A DNA stretch of 64,000 nucleotides from Pseudobdellovibrionaceae bacterium (GCA_018663505.1 JABJQG010000003.1:124001-188000), one strand, 5' to 3'; positions 1 through 9,291 are shown, counted from the stretch's first letter. Program-made: numbers and translations. The notes: generated from the letters alone by a model not told the origin.

Positions 1-1
1 G

Positions 2-178
2 CTTCAGGGAAATATGGTTGGTGACCATGCAGTGCTTGGCGTGTTTTTAAATTTGGTGCCCTATTTTGTACCCGCAATATTTTATTTGTTAGGATTTTTT
101 GTCTGCTTTATGCAGGCTTTTGTATTTACAATGTTAACCATGATTTATGTATCTATGGCTGTGTCCCATGATCACTAA
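2..178 (+). CDS. atpB: ATP synthase F0 subunit a, C-terminal part (5' end outside window)
   Basis: Only the last 58 codons are present, read in frame from base 2 to a TAA at 176-178. The translation is very hydrophobic and contains the segment LVPYFVPAIFYLLGFFVCF followed by MQAFVFTMLTMIYV and ends in SHDH, typical of the last two membrane helices of subunit a, where QAFVF...L..IY is the family's usual C-terminal pattern. Subunit a forms the proton half-channels against the c-ring in the inner membrane. The next gene, 12 bases downstream, is subunit c, which is the normal atp order and supports the call. Confidence 0.9.
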   Translation, partial: LQGNMVGDHAVLGVFLNLVPYFVPAIFYLLGFFVCFMQAFVFTMLTMIYVSMAVSHDH

Positions 179-190
179 AGGAGAAAATAA

Positions 191-493
191 ATGAAGAAAA
201 AAATACTATTCAGTATCGTAACATTATTAGCAACAGTTCCTGCATTTGCAGAAGGAGCCGCAGCTTCAGGTGACGGTGACGGAATGAGATATATGGCAGC
301 TGCTATTGCCATTGCTGTTGCTGCTTTGGGTGGAGCTTTAGGCCAAGGTCGAATTGGTGCTGCTGCAGTTGAAGGTATAGCAAGAAATCCACAGTCTCAA
401 AAATCTATGTTTGTATCTATGATTTTAGGTCTAGTCTTAATTGAATCACTAGTTATCTATGCTCTAGTTGTTGCACTAAAAATTGCTGGATAA
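191..493 (+). CDS. atpE: ATP synthase F0 subunit c
   Basis: 100 residues: a cleavable-looking N-terminal hydrophobic stretch ending in AFA (about residues 1-21), then two membrane helices. Helix 1 carries the glycine/alanine pattern ALGGALGQGRIGAAAVEGIARNP including the polar loop residues R-N-P; helix 2 (SMFVSMILGLVLIESLVIYALVVAL) has the essential proton-carrying Glu within LIES. The protein forms the rotating c-ring. The leader peptide makes it longer than the usual c subunit of roughly 80 residues. An AGGAG ribosome site lies just upstream. It is followed by a strong terminator, so the F0 operon probably ends here and the F1 genes must be elsewhere. Confidence 0.95.
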   Translation: MKKKILFSIVTLLATVPAFAEGAAASGDGDGMRYMAAAIAIAVAALGGALGQGRIGAAAVEGIARNPQSQKSMFVSMILGLVLIESLVIYALVVALKIAG

Positions 494-510
494 ACTAATT
501 GGAAAAAATA

Positions 511-540
511 AAAAAGGCACTCATAACAGTGCCTTTTTTA
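511..540 (+). terminator. Rho-independent terminator after atpE
   Basis: AAAAAGGCAC and GTGCCTTTTT pair around an 8-base loop (521-528), with a run of T on the 3' side. It lies 18 bases after the atpE stop and would end the F0 transcript. Confidence 0.85.
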
Positions 541-1049
541 TTAGAGTTGTATAGAGAAAAACATTTTATGTTTTAGTTCACAAAACTACACCATTTTTAA
601 AAAAAGTTTTCAGTGGTTTATTTTGTTAAGTAAATTTGTAATAAAATAAACAATAATTTTATCTTTGTTTCACAATTAATTCTTATAGTACATTTATTAG
701 TAATTTTAGGATGGTTTTAAAAACAAAGAAATTGATTACAATTATTTTTCAGGGAAATACCCGTTTAAAAAAAGACTAGAAGTGCACTGCCAGCTTAATT
801 AAATTTACAATTAGTTTCAAAATGAGATTTTTTAAAAATTAAAAAATATTTAGAAAATACTTATCTAATTTAATTGCATTATTAGTTTAAATAAACACAG
901 TGATTTCAGTAATTTTTTGAGTATTGCAATATTGTAAAGTTTTCTTTTCAAAGATTGTCTCATTAAAATACAAGTTTAAAAATCTAAAGATAGGTTAAGT
1001 CTAAGTTTTTACAGGCAAATTCCGATAGTTAAACGAGGAATTTAGTATA
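541..1049. other. 509-base AT-rich intergenic region
   Basis: No open reading frame of note, no tRNA-like fold and no clear repeat was seen. The stretch is extremely AT-rich with many A and T runs. It must hold the promoter of the large gene at 1050, but I could not single out convincing -35/-10 boxes because near matches to TATAAT are everywhere. ACGAGGAAT near 1034 is the likely ribosome site for the next gene. Confidence 0.5.
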
Positions 1050-3401
1050 ATGTCTGATGAAGAAAAGAAACAACATTTGGAAGAGAATGAATCCACAGAA
1101 TCTGAAATATCAGAGGAAGTGGTAGAGTCCGTTGTTGAAGAGTTATTAGATCCAGAAGATATGGAAATTAACATTCTTATGATTGTTAGTGATCTGTCAA
1201 AGCAATCTAAAGTAGGTAGCTTTCTTGAAAGAAGAGGCTGGCCAACATCTGTGACAAAAAATCTAGGTGAAGCTATTCAAATTTTATCTCAAACAGTACC
1301 TGATTTTATAATTGTATCTATGTCACATAACAATCCTAAAATTACTAAACTCCCAATTATTTTGGCACAAACTTTTAATTGTAGAGCTATTGTCTTTGGT
1401 GAAACATATGATTCACAAACTACAAAAAAATTAAATACCACAAAGTGTCCTCATGTTATGCATGAAGGAATGAGTGGCCCTTCTTTACAACGAAGAATAA
1501 AAAGAATTATTTTAGATTCAAGGAAAACGGATATTGCAGTAGAGAATAAATCTTTGAGTATGGATGATAATTCTACTGACACTATAAATATTAAAGGCGG
1601 GAAACAGTTAAAATCCGAAGCTTTAAATACAACATCTTCTAGGCAAGGTCATCTTATTGGTTTAGAAGAATCAAAGAATAACCAAAAAGCTATAGGTTAT
1701 ATGCCTGATCATAATAAAAATGAAGAAGGTAAAAGTGTAGATGCCATTGCAAATTTAATGAAGATGCTTGAGGAGGATGACCCTGATGAAGATTCAACAA
1801 TTCATGATAATAATACAAAATCAGAAATGAATAACTATTCTGATGAAGCACACAGTACAAATCTATCACCTGATATGAAAAATCAAACTCCATTATCACT
1901 GGAGGAACAAAAGAATCTAGAGAAAGAAGAAATTGATAAATTAAATAAAAATAGGTTCTCCTTTAATGATAAGGAAAAAAGTACTGAAGGAAATACATCT
2001 GATCTTCAAGATAAGGACACTATTGAAAATGAAAACAGATTAGATTTTGATAAAAGCAAAAAAGCTAGTGTTGAACTTAATCTTGCAACAGAAGTTGAAA
2101 AAAAGAATAAGGATGAAAATAACCTAAATTTAGAAAAAAATAAAAATCACAAAGATGAGATTGATTTAGATCTCGAACAAGATAAAAATTATCAAGACGA
2201 GTTAAATTTAGATAAATCTTCTTTGAAAAAAAATGGTGTACTACTTGAAGAAGGGGCCAGTGCAAATAAACATTTCGATATTCAGCAAGCGGATAATTTA
2301 GAGCGAAAAAATAATGATAATGAAGAACGAGGACTTGGTGATAATAAAAATTCGAAAAGTGATGAGAGTTCCTTAGCTAGCAATAAAAACAATGGGAATT
2401 CCCAAGATCAAAACCAAGAACAACTTGCTGATAAAAAACAATTTGAAGAAAATAACTTAGCAAAATCTAGTTTAGATTTACAAAATTTATCAAAAAATAA
2501 AGTAGGAGACACCTCAAAAGAGAAAAAAAATAGCCTTGGTAAAAATCCTGATCAAGAGAATTCTCATAGAGCAATAGAGCAAATAAACAATTTAGATATT
2601 GAAACTAAAGGCCAACTTGAAAAAGCAAAAAATTCTAATGAAGAAAAAGAAGTGGATCAGATACCAATTCTACACGATCGCGTTAGTGAAATCGAAAGAG
2701 GAATGAGAAATAAGGGAAACCTTTCCTCACATAAGAAAAAGTCACAGCTGTTAAAATCTCTGGAAATCGCAATGAAAAAATCATGTTTACCGGGTAAACA
2801 ATTGAATAAAAAAATTGGGTTTGTTAAAAATTTATGGGTAATCTTACTACGCTCGGAGCAGGTAACAGGCTATCTTACTCTTTCGGCTCCTTACAGTGGC
2901 TTAGATATTTATGATTATCTAAATAGTTTTAGATCAACACTTATTCAAGAATTAACTTTCAGAAATGTAAAGATGTCTGTGGATACAGTGATGAAAGTCC
3001 CAGTTAAAGGGGTAGATTACGTACATTGGATGGATAACAAATCCGACTGTAGTTTGTTAGGCCGACATAAGGATTTTGAAATTGGAGCCGCTTTTTTTGA
3101 TAATGAAGATATTATTATAGAAGAGGGAACAACCTTTAAAGGAAAAACGGCTATTGATTTATCTAAAATCAGGCCTAATGAAAATTTAGAATTTCCAGCA
3201 TATATTTTTCTAGAAAAAAATAACAAATATTATAAGTACCTTAAAAAAGGTCGAAAACTAATGGACCAGCAAAAAGATCGTCTTTTAGAAAAGCAAGTTA
3301 CGGATTTACATATTGATATTAAAGATTTCGAAATCTATAAAAGCTATTATGCGGAAAATGAGTTAAATAATATGATTGATGGATATAAGAAAGTAGCTTA
3401 G
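1050..3401 (+). CDS. Large protein with degenerate receiver-like domain, low-complexity linker and C-terminal conserved-looking domain
   Basis: 783 residues in three parts. After an acidic N-terminus, residues about 38-155 look like a response-regulator receiver fold (MEINILMIVSDLSKQSKVG, then a VPDFIIVSMSHNN strand), but the phospho-accepting Asp position appears to be Ser and the usual Lys-Pro near the end is missing, so it is probably a pseudo-receiver. Residues about 170-560 are a highly charged Asn/Lys/Asp/Glu-rich linker with loosely repeated NLxLEKxKN-like units. The C-terminal 220 residues are folded-looking; the tail (a YIFLEKNNKYYKYLKKG stretch, then VTDLHIDIKDFEIYKSY) resembles the domain that precedes HD-GYP or sits in Bdellovibrio signalling proteins, but no HD-GYP follows. 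No signal peptide, so cytoplasmic. Function unknown; a signalling scaffold is a guess. Confidence 0.75.
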   Translation: MSDEEKKQHLEENESTESEISEEVVESVVEELLDPEDMEINILMIVSDLSKQSKVGSFLERRGWPTSVTKNLGEAIQILSQTVPDFIIVSMSHNNPKITKLPIILAQTFNCRAIVFGETYDSQTTKKLNTTKCPHVMHEGMSGPSLQRRIKRIILDSRKTDIAVENKSLSMDDNSTDTINIKGGKQLKSEALNTTSSRQGHLIGLEESKNNQKAIGYMPDHNKNEEGKSVDAIANLMKMLEEDDPDEDSTIHDNNTKSEMNNYSDEAHSTNLSPDMKNQTPLSLEEQKNLEKEEIDKLNKNRFSFNDKEKSTEGNTSDLQDKDTIENENRLDFDKSKKASVELNLATEVEKKNKDENNLNLEKNKNHKDEIDLDLEQDKNYQDELNLDKSSLKKNGVLLEEGASANKHFDIQQADNLERKNNDNEERGLGDNKNSKSDESSLASNKNNGNSQDQNQEQLADKKQFEENNLAKSSLDLQNLSKNKVGDTSKEKKNSLGKNPDQENSHRAIEQINNLDIETKGQLEKAKNSNEEKEVDQIPILHDRVSEIERGMRNKGNLSSHKKKSQLLKSLEIAMKKSCLPGKQLNKKIGFVKNLWVILLRSEQVTGYLTLSAPYSGLDIYDYLNSFRSTLIQELTFRNVKMSVDTVMKVPVKGVDYVHWMDNKSDCSLLGRHKDFEIGAAFFDNEDIIIEEGTTFKGKTAIDLSKIRPNENLEFPAYIFLEKNNKYYKYLKKGRKLMDQQKDRLLEKQVTDLHIDIKDFEIYKSYYAENELNNMIDGYKKVA

Positions 3402-3468
3402 CCAAGCCAAAAATGCAAATGTACATACAAACACAACGGTTTTATTTTAAGAATATAATACCATTGTA

Positions 3469-4854
3469 TTATAGCAGTGGACTAACTACGTCCTCAAATT
3501 CTTTTCTAATAGTAGCTAAAGAGGCTTCGTTTGTTGATTCGAACCTGAGTACAAGAACTGGTTGTGTATTTGAAGCTCTAGCGAGAGCCCACCCGTCCTT
3601 AAAACTTACTCTAACACCATCCTGAAAATTTGCTAAATAATCTACAGAAGTAAGTTTATATTTTTCTTTAAGGGCATTGACGATTTCAACTTTTTTCTCT
3701 TCAGTGGTGTCCACCCTAATTTCTGGTGTATTATATACTTTTGGAAGGTCTGCTAGGAGTTCAGAAATTGTTTTGTTAGTTTCAGAAAGGATTTCTATAA
3801 GCCTAAGGCCTGCATATAGTGCATCATCATAACCATAGTTTCTATCTGCAAAGAAAATATGACCACTGAGTTCACCGCCAAAAGGTGACTCCTCAGTTTT
3901 AATTTTTTCTTTAATTAAACTGTGGCCAGTTTTCCACATAATCGGTATCCCACCAGATTTTTCAACGTCAGCATAAAGGCGGTCGGAGCATTTAACGTCA
4001 CCAATAATTTTCGCACCCTTGTAGTCCTTCTTATTTAAGATATAGCGACTATATAAAATTAAAAGCTCATCACCAAAAATCATTTTTCCTTCATTGTCCA
4101 CAACCCCAATTCTGTCGGCGTCTCCATCAAAGCCTATTCCAGCAATAGCGTCAGATTTTAAAACAGCTTCTTTTAAATGTTTAAGATTTTTTTCTACAGT
4201 TGGATCTGGATGATGGTTTGGAAAGGTACCATCAGGTTGTTCAAATAAAATTTCAGGATCTTGTCCTGCCACTTTATAGAGTTCCCTAGCTATACAGCCA
4301 GCAGCACCGTTTCCACAATCTAACACTATTGGCATTTTTTTAAGATTAGAAAATTCCTTTTTGTATTTTTCAAGATATTGAGGAAAGATATTAAAGTCTT
4401 CAGCAGAGCCATTGGATTGTAAATAGTCTTGAGAAGTTATAATTTTTTCTAAAGTTTTAATGTCATTACCATGTATTGTTGTTTTGCCCACAGAAATTTT
4501 AAAACCATTAAACTCTGGTGGATTGTGACTACCGGTAACCATAAACGCACCCTCTATGTTCTCTAGCTCAAAAGTAGAAAAATATGAAATTGGTGAGGTA
4601 ATTAGTCCTAAGCGTATGACATGCCCGCCGGAGGACACAATGCCTTCTTCAAGGGCTTGAGCAATACTAGGGCTAGATAGACGAGCATCATACCCTATGG
4701 TTATACGTGGATTTTTGTTATTATTTGTTTTAGAAATAAAACTAACAAGGGCTTTTCCTAAATGTGTCGCAAACTCTAAATCAAAGTCAGAGTCGAATAC
4801 ACCGCGTATATCATATTCTCGAAATATTACTGATGACATTTTAAAAGAATTCAT
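3469..4854 (-). CDS. Phosphomannomutase/phosphoglucomutase
   Basis: 461 residues, normal length for the alpha-D-phosphohexomutase family. All four signature regions are visible: the phosphoserine loop TGSHNPPEFNGFKI, the metal-binding loop GFDGDADRIGVVD, the sugar-binding loop GGELSGHIFF and the phosphate-binding loop near the end (ARASNTQPVLVLRFE). It interconverts hexose 1- and 6-phosphates for envelope polysaccharide or LPS precursors; PMM versus PGM specificity cannot be told from sequence by eye (AlgC-type enzymes do both). It is the last gene of the minus-strand run that starts with the foldases, 9 bases after pdxA. An in-frame start a few codons later is possible. Confidence 0.9.
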   Translation of the reverse strand: MNSFKMSSVIFREYDIRGVFDSDFDLEFATHLGKALVSFISKTNNNKNPRITIGYDARLSSPSIAQALEEGIVSSGGHVIRLGLITSPISYFSTFELENIEGAFMVTGSHNPPEFNGFKISVGKTTIHGNDIKTLEKIITSQDYLQSNGSAEDFNIFPQYLEKYKKEFSNLKKMPIVLDCGNGAAGCIARELYKVAGQDPEILFEQPDGTFPNHHPDPTVEKNLKHLKEAVLKSDAIAGIGFDGDADRIGVVDNEGKMIFGDELLILYSRYILNKKDYKGAKIIGDVKCSDRLYADVEKSGGIPIMWKTGHSLIKEKIKTEESPFGGELSGHIFFADRNYGYDDALYAGLRLIEILSETNKTISELLADLPKVYNTPEIRVDTTEEKKVEIVNALKEKYKLTSVDYLANFQDGVRVSFKDGWALARASNTQPVLVLRFESTNEASLATIRKEFEDVVSPLL

Positions 4855-4863
4855 TACATCTCC

Positions 4864-5823
4864 TTAGGTAAAATTAAGCTCAACGGCCTTTGAAATTGCT
4901 AGTTTCATTGATTCTGGATTTGCACAGTCAGTATCAAAGATATCTGTAGCTGTTCCATGATCCACACTAGTTCGTATAAAAGGCAATCCTAAAGTTACTT
5001 GGATTCCACTATTTTGTCCATGGATTAGTTTAAAAGGGATGAGCCCTTGATCATGATAAAGAGAGATATAAAAAGAATAATTCTGCCAATATTTTTCCTG
5101 AAAAGCTACGTCAGGCACCAGAGGGCCTTGAACATCTTCTCCACTATATTTTGCCAGAGTGGGTATGATTATTTTAGTTTCCTCTTCACCCAGCAAGCCT
5201 CCCTCCCCAGCATGAGGATTTAGACCTATAAAACCAATTGGTTTTGTTTTATTAGAGCCTGTGAGTAGAGATCTATATTTTAATGCGGTAATAATGGTGT
5301 GGTCTAGTTCTTCTGGATTAAGATGGTTTCTGATTTGAGAAATAGGTATATGGTGAGTATGTAAGATTAAGTTGAATTTATTTCCTAAAAAACACATTTT
5401 TAATTTTTCTTCTTGGAAGTTATTTTGTAATATTTCTGTGTGGCCAAGAGGGGAATGAGAAAGGCACGCTGTGGAGGCTTTTGAAATAGGCCCCGTAATA
5501 ATACTATTAATATTATTACTAGGGTCTTTGGCCAGGTTAACTGAACTACTAAACCACTCAGCAGCAGAATCTGTGTTCAAAACTTCTATAACAGAGTTAA
5601 GTGGTAAATCTTGAAAATTTAATGCCTCTTGTAAATTGTTAAAACGATACACATGGTAGTTATCTTGGAGCATTTTAGTATATTTTTCCGAAGCATGGGA
5701 ATGTCTCAAAATATAAAAATTGCAGTTGTTAGGTAACTTAAGTCCACAAAGAGCTTTAACAGTGATTTCATAACCAATACTATTGGCATCACCTGAGGTA
5801 ATTATATAGTTTTGCTTTTGCAT
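4864..5823 (-). CDS. pdxA: 4-hydroxythreonine-4-phosphate dehydrogenase
   Basis: 319 residues from the ATG at 5823 (MQKQNYIITSGD), the usual PdxA start; an upstream in-frame start would overlap the surA-like gene by about 100 bases and adds nothing PdxA-like. Metal-ligand regions are present: LILHTHHIPISQI (first His), SLYHDQGLIPFKL (second) and RTSVDHGTATDIF (third), plus NPHAGEGGLLGEEE. It oxidises 4-phosphohydroxy-L-threonine in the DXP-independent branch of pyridoxal-phosphate synthesis. The surA-pdxA neighbourhood is the same as in enterobacteria, where pdxA follows surA. No strong Shine-Dalgarno is seen, fitting coupling to the upstream gene. Confidence 0.92.
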   Translation of the reverse strand: MQKQNYIITSGDANSIGYEITVKALCGLKLPNNCNFYILRHSHASEKYTKMLQDNYHVYRFNNLQEALNFQDLPLNSVIEVLNTDSAAEWFSSSVNLAKDPSNNINSIITGPISKASTACLSHSPLGHTEILQNNFQEEKLKMCFLGNKFNLILHTHHIPISQIRNHLNPEELDHTIITALKYRSLLTGSNKTKPIGFIGLNPHAGEGGLLGEEETKIIIPTLAKYSGEDVQGPLVPDVAFQEKYWQNYSFYISLYHDQGLIPFKLIHGQNSGIQVTLGLPFIRTSVDHGTATDIFDTDCANPESMKLAISKAVELNFT

Positions 5824-5839
5824 AGCAGATATATATAGC

Positions 5840-6799
5840 TTAATTAATTTTAATGAAAGCTGTTTTTCTTTTATTATCAAGCCAGTCTCTAAAGCGTTGT
5901 TTAAAGTACTTTGCCATAAGTTTTCCGCGAATTTCATTTTTTTGTCGCGTTATTTTCGGATTTTCTATTAAAGATTTTTTTAATAATTTAACAATATGAT
6001 GGCCAATTTTAGTTTTAATGATACCCGAAGATTCTCCCACAGGAAGAGATACGACAACACTTTCTATTTCTTTAAGCATTTCGCCTGTTTTAAGTTTACC
6101 CAGAAGGCCACCGCTAGTAAAATTTGGGTCTTCACTGTATTTAGTTGCAAGGTCTTCAAAAGAATTTGAATTTGATTTTAATTTTTTTAATATTCCAGCT
6201 ATACGTTCTTTTGCATTTTCTTCAGTATGTTTAGAATCAAGAACTAAGATGTGAGAAATTGTATATTCAAAAAAATTAGATTTTGAGCCATATTTAGAAG
6301 TATAAAAAGCAATAAGGTCATCGTCGGAAATTTTAATTTTTTCTGTTATTTGTTGGCTGATAAGAGCTTGGCGTTGGATACTTTTTTTCATAAAATCTTG
6401 GTATTCTGAAAAATTAACACCTTTCTGTGAAAGAGTGCTTTTTAGCTGTTTTCGTGAAATACCATTAGATTGTGTAATTTTTCGAATCTCTTGCTCTACA
6501 CGTTCAAAAGTCACTTCTAAATTTTTTGATTTGACCTCTGAGTCCATAATTTTTTCATCGATAAGAAAATTAACAATTTTTTTATTATTTGTAAGCAAAT
6601 CTTCGGAGGTATTCATTTCTAGAAGGGCCGAATTAACAAGTCCTCCGGATTTAATATTTTTCTTAAATTTATGGATATCACTTAAAGTTATAATTTCATT
6701 ATTTACAACGGCAACAATTTTTTCGATTACTTTAGCCGTTCCTGTAGTAGAAAAGGTAACACCTAAAAGAACTAGCAATGTAATATTTAAACGTTTCAT
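5840..6799 (-). CDS. surA: SurA-like periplasmic peptidyl-prolyl isomerase
   Basis: 319 residues with signal peptide (MKRLNITLLVLLGVTFSTTGTA). The N-terminal SurA chaperone region begins KVIEKIVAVVNNEIITLSDI, the hallmark opening of SurA. One parvulin domain follows (residues about 175-275: ISHILVLDSK, then EDLATKYSEDP, GGLLGKLKTGEM and TKIGHHIVKLL). E. coli SurA has two parvulin domains; here there is one, so this is the compact form. The role is chaperoning outer-membrane proteins in the periplasm. Its start overlaps the stop of the preceding foldase gene by four bases (ATGA), so the two are translationally coupled. Confidence 0.85.
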   Translation of the reverse strand: MKRLNITLLVLLGVTFSTTGTAKVIEKIVAVVNNEIITLSDIHKFKKNIKSGGLVNSALLEMNTSEDLLTNNKKIVNFLIDEKIMDSEVKSKNLEVTFERVEQEIRKITQSNGISRKQLKSTLSQKGVNFSEYQDFMKKSIQRQALISQQITEKIKISDDDLIAFYTSKYGSKSNFFEYTISHILVLDSKHTEENAKERIAGILKKLKSNSNSFEDLATKYSEDPNFTSGGLLGKLKTGEMLKEIESVVVSLPVGESSGIIKTKIGHHIVKLLKKSLIENPKITRQKNEIRGKLMAKYFKQRFRDWLDNKRKTAFIKIN

Positions 6800-7755
6800 A
6801 ATTGATTCCCCAGAGTTTCAATTTTAATTTTTGAAATAAGTTTTTCATCTTGATAAATATTCGTTTTTCGGATTTGTTCCTCAAGCCAAGAGGCGTATAA
6901 GGCTTGCATTTTATTTCTTTTCAAAATGCCAGTTATTTTTTCTTTTGAATCTATGAATTTTTTTTGTTTTTTGTTTTTCTTATCAAGTATTTTAATAATT
7001 TGGTAGCCGAAGTCACTTTTAATAATACCAGAAGTATAGCCTTTTGGCTTGTAAATATAAGCTTCAAAGACATCTGTGCTTCCAGCGGGTATCCAACCCA
7101 AAATACCACCATTTTCTGGCCCCTCTGGTCCCATAGAATGTTTTTTAGCATACTTTGTGAAATCAGCACCTTTTTTTAATTTTTTTCTGATAAGTTCTGC
7201 ATCTGCTCTGGTAGAGAGTAAAATTTGTTGAACTTTAATGGAAGCAGGTGAAATGAATAACTTTTTATTGTTTTTATAGAAGGATTTTAGTTCTGCATTA
7301 GATGGCATATGGTGAGGTTTAAATAAACTATTTTGTACTTTCTTTTGTAATAAAAGTTTTCTTATATTCCGTTTCCAGTCTTCATAAATAATTTTTTCTT
7401 TTAGCAAAGTTGATCTAAAGGCGTACTCATCTGGAAACTGTTTTAATAGGATTTCCATCTCTTGATTGAGTTCATTAGGCGTCAGTATAATATTTTTTTT
7501 TTTGGCCCAATCATCTGTAAGTACATCAATAATAAACTCTCGAACAATATGATCTTTAGCTCTTTTGATATAGCTTCCGCTTTTAAGTGTAATTAAGTCA
7601 TATTGTTTAAGCTTAGATGCCAGTCTATGTGAAAAATCTGACACAGAGAGCTGAGAGGTATTTACCTGTAACACGGTAGCATCTTTAATCTTTTCAGAAG
7701 AAAAATTGCATGCAGTTAGAAAAATTGCAGTGGTTATAAAAAATAAATACTTCAT
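6796..7755 (-). CDS. Parvulin-type peptidyl-prolyl isomerase lipoprotein (PrsA/PpiD-like)
   Basis: 319 residues. The N-terminus MKYLFFITTAIFLTAC is a lipoprotein signal with lipobox LTAC, so the protein is membrane-tethered on the periplasmic side. A SurA_N-like helical region precedes one PpiC domain (about 175-265) with VQQILLSTRADAELIRKKL, FTKYAKKHSMGPEGPENGG and GYQIIKILDKK. It is the middle of three consecutive parvulins, coupled by an ATGA overlap to the SurA-like gene and only 5 bases from the gene before it. Lys-rich segments are frequent. Likely an extracytoplasmic foldase for exported proteins; client unknown. Confidence 0.85.
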   Translation of the reverse strand: MKYLFFITTAIFLTACNFSSEKIKDATVLQVNTSQLSVSDFSHRLASKLKQYDLITLKSGSYIKRAKDHIVREFIIDVLTDDWAKKKNIILTPNELNQEMEILLKQFPDEYAFRSTLLKEKIIYEDWKRNIRKLLLQKKVQNSLFKPHHMPSNAELKSFYKNNKKLFISPASIKVQQILLSTRADAELIRKKLKKGADFTKYAKKHSMGPEGPENGGILGWIPAGSTDVFEAYIYKPKGYTSGIIKSDFGYQIIKILDKKNKKQKKFIDSKEKITGILKRNKMQALYASWLEEQIRKTNIYQDEKLISKIKIETLGNQL

Positions 7756-7760
7756 ATTAA

Positions 7761-8570
7761 TTATAAGTTTCGGATTAATTTTTTATTTTTCGACACTTTG
7801 TATTTTCTTTTTGTTTTACTAAAAAGCTGATCAAATATTTTTTTTCTTTTAAGTTCAAATACGATGGATTTAATTTGGCGACGGTCTGCATCTTTAAATT
7901 TTCTTCTACCTGTAAGTTTAAGAATATGAAAACCGTATTTTGTTTCTACAAGGCCCTTAATTTGTCCAATTTTCATTTTTAAAGCTGTGTTGTAGTAGTC
8001 GGGTAATGCAGTAACCATAGATTGATATCCCAAGTCTCCACCAGCAGCTTTTGTGAAAGTGTCATCTGAATATAAATTTACTAATTTTTTAAATGCTCGT
8101 TTACTTTTTTTAACAATACTGTAAATTTCTTGTGCTCTTTTTTTAGCAATTGCACGCTCTTTTTTTGTAGCATTGAGTTTGATATTTATTACTATATGGC
8201 TAGTCCTTAACTCCGGTGTTTTCTTATATTGTTTACGCATTTCTTTTTCAGTAATAGTGATATCTTTAACCTTAGAACCAATTTCTTTTTCTATGTAATA
8301 TCCATATATTTGATGTCGAATAGCTTCTTGAACTTCTGGTGAATTTTCGACTTTTTTCTTTTTAGCTTCCATTAGTCCAACTTCGAATCGAATGAGATCT
8401 TCAAGAAATTGTTCAGCAGTTGGAGGGTTAAGCAGCTCCTGCGACTGTCTGTATTTAGTTTTAAATTCCTTTAATGTAATTTTCTTCTTTCCAACAGTGG
8501 CTACCACTTGTGCCATTGAGGTAACAGCAAATAGAAAAACAAATAGACTAGATAAAATTAGTTTCAACAT
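7761..8570 (-). CDS. Parvulin-type peptidyl-prolyl isomerase, secreted
   Basis: 269 residues with signal peptide MLKLILSSLFVFLFAVTSMA followed by QVVATVGKKKITLKEF, a SurA_N-type opening. The PpiC domain spans about residues 125-230 (RTSHIVINIKL, KKLVNLYSDD, AAGGDLGYQSM, VETKYGFHILKLTGRR). The C-terminus is strongly basic (KRKYKVSKNKKLIRNL). First foldase of the tandem trio; AGGAG lies just before the ATG. The three paralogues differ in membrane attachment (soluble, lipid-anchored, soluble), which suggests divided work rather than simple redundancy, but that is inference. Confidence 0.85.
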   Translation of the reverse strand: MLKLILSSLFVFLFAVTSMAQVVATVGKKKITLKEFKTKYRQSQELLNPPTAEQFLEDLIRFEVGLMEAKKKKVENSPEVQEAIRHQIYGYYIEKEIGSKVKDITITEKEMRKQYKKTPELRTSHIVINIKLNATKKERAIAKKRAQEIYSIVKKSKRAFKKLVNLYSDDTFTKAAGGDLGYQSMVTALPDYYNTALKMKIGQIKGLVETKYGFHILKLTGRRKFKDADRRQIKSIVFELKRKKIFDQLFSKTKRKYKVSKNKKLIRNL

Positions 8571-8619
8571 ACAAACTCCTTCAAACAGGGGAAATACCGC
8601 GTTGCGATAAGGCTATCAT

Positions 8620-9279
8620 TTAATGATTAGGGCTTTCAATGAGTTTGCAAGCCTGCCTTCTTGCGTTAAACAGTTGCAGCTCAAGCTTTTCTGCTAGCTC
8701 CTTAGATTTAGGATCTTGGCTTTTTTCTACTGTGGTCATTGGTTGTAAAATTGTTACCTGGATTGTTGAAAATGGTTTAGGTAAAATAGCTTTATTCCAT
8801 GACTTGTTAGAAACAAATTTTTGTTCTGCATAGACACCTAGAGTGAAAATAGGTGAATGAGTGAGTCTTGAGAGTTCAAAAACTCCAGGTTTAGCCTTAT
8901 GGATAGGGCCTCTAGGTCCGTCAACTGCAATTGAGGTAGAATAGCCAGATTTTTTCATAAGTCGGATTAAGCCTTTAAGGGCGCCAATACTTCCTCTTGA
9001 CGATGAGCCGCGAGAGGTAGCACCACCTAATTTAGAGTACATGAGATTCATGATTTCTCCATCTTTACTTTTTGAAACCATTGTGGCTAATTTGTACTTG
9101 GTTACTAAATACAAAAGAGCTAATTCATCTCCATGAAAATGGGCTAAGATAAATGGTTGATTAGATTTTAAAGCCGCTTGAAAATCAGGCCCTTCATGCA
9201 CTCTATATTTCCATGTGATCATCAGTAGTCGATAAATCCAATAGATAATAAGTGCTTTAAGTTTTGCTCCAAAGGTCAT
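8620..9279 (-). CDS. DUF374-family lysophospholipid acyltransferase-like protein
   Basis: 219 residues with an N-terminal hydrophobic helix (ALIIYWIYRLLMITWKY). It carries the pattern of the DUF374 branch of acyltransferases: ILAHFHGDELALLYLV, then SSRGSIGALKGLIRLMK and the conserved VDGPRGPIHKAKPGV, followed by SPIFTLGVYA. Family members are lipid A or phospholipid acyltransferases related to LpxL/PlsC; substrate cannot be assigned. It lies between the etf genes and the foldases on the same strand and fits an envelope-building operon. Confidence 0.8.
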   Translation of the reverse strand: MTFGAKLKALIIYWIYRLLMITWKYRVHEGPDFQAALKSNQPFILAHFHGDELALLYLVTKYKLATMVSKSKDGEIMNLMYSKLGGATSRGSSSRGSIGALKGLIRLMKKSGYSTSIAVDGPRGPIHKAKPGVFELSRLTHSPIFTLGVYAEQKFVSNKSWNKAILPKPFSTIQVTILQPMTTVEKSQDPKSKELAEKLELQLFNARRQACKLIESPNH

Positions 9280-9291
9280 TTAGATTTAATT

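Noticed and set aside
3413-3625. 70-codon plus-strand frame after the large gene
   Set aside because: Most of it is antisense to the conserved end of the phosphohexomutase gene and lacks a ribosome site.
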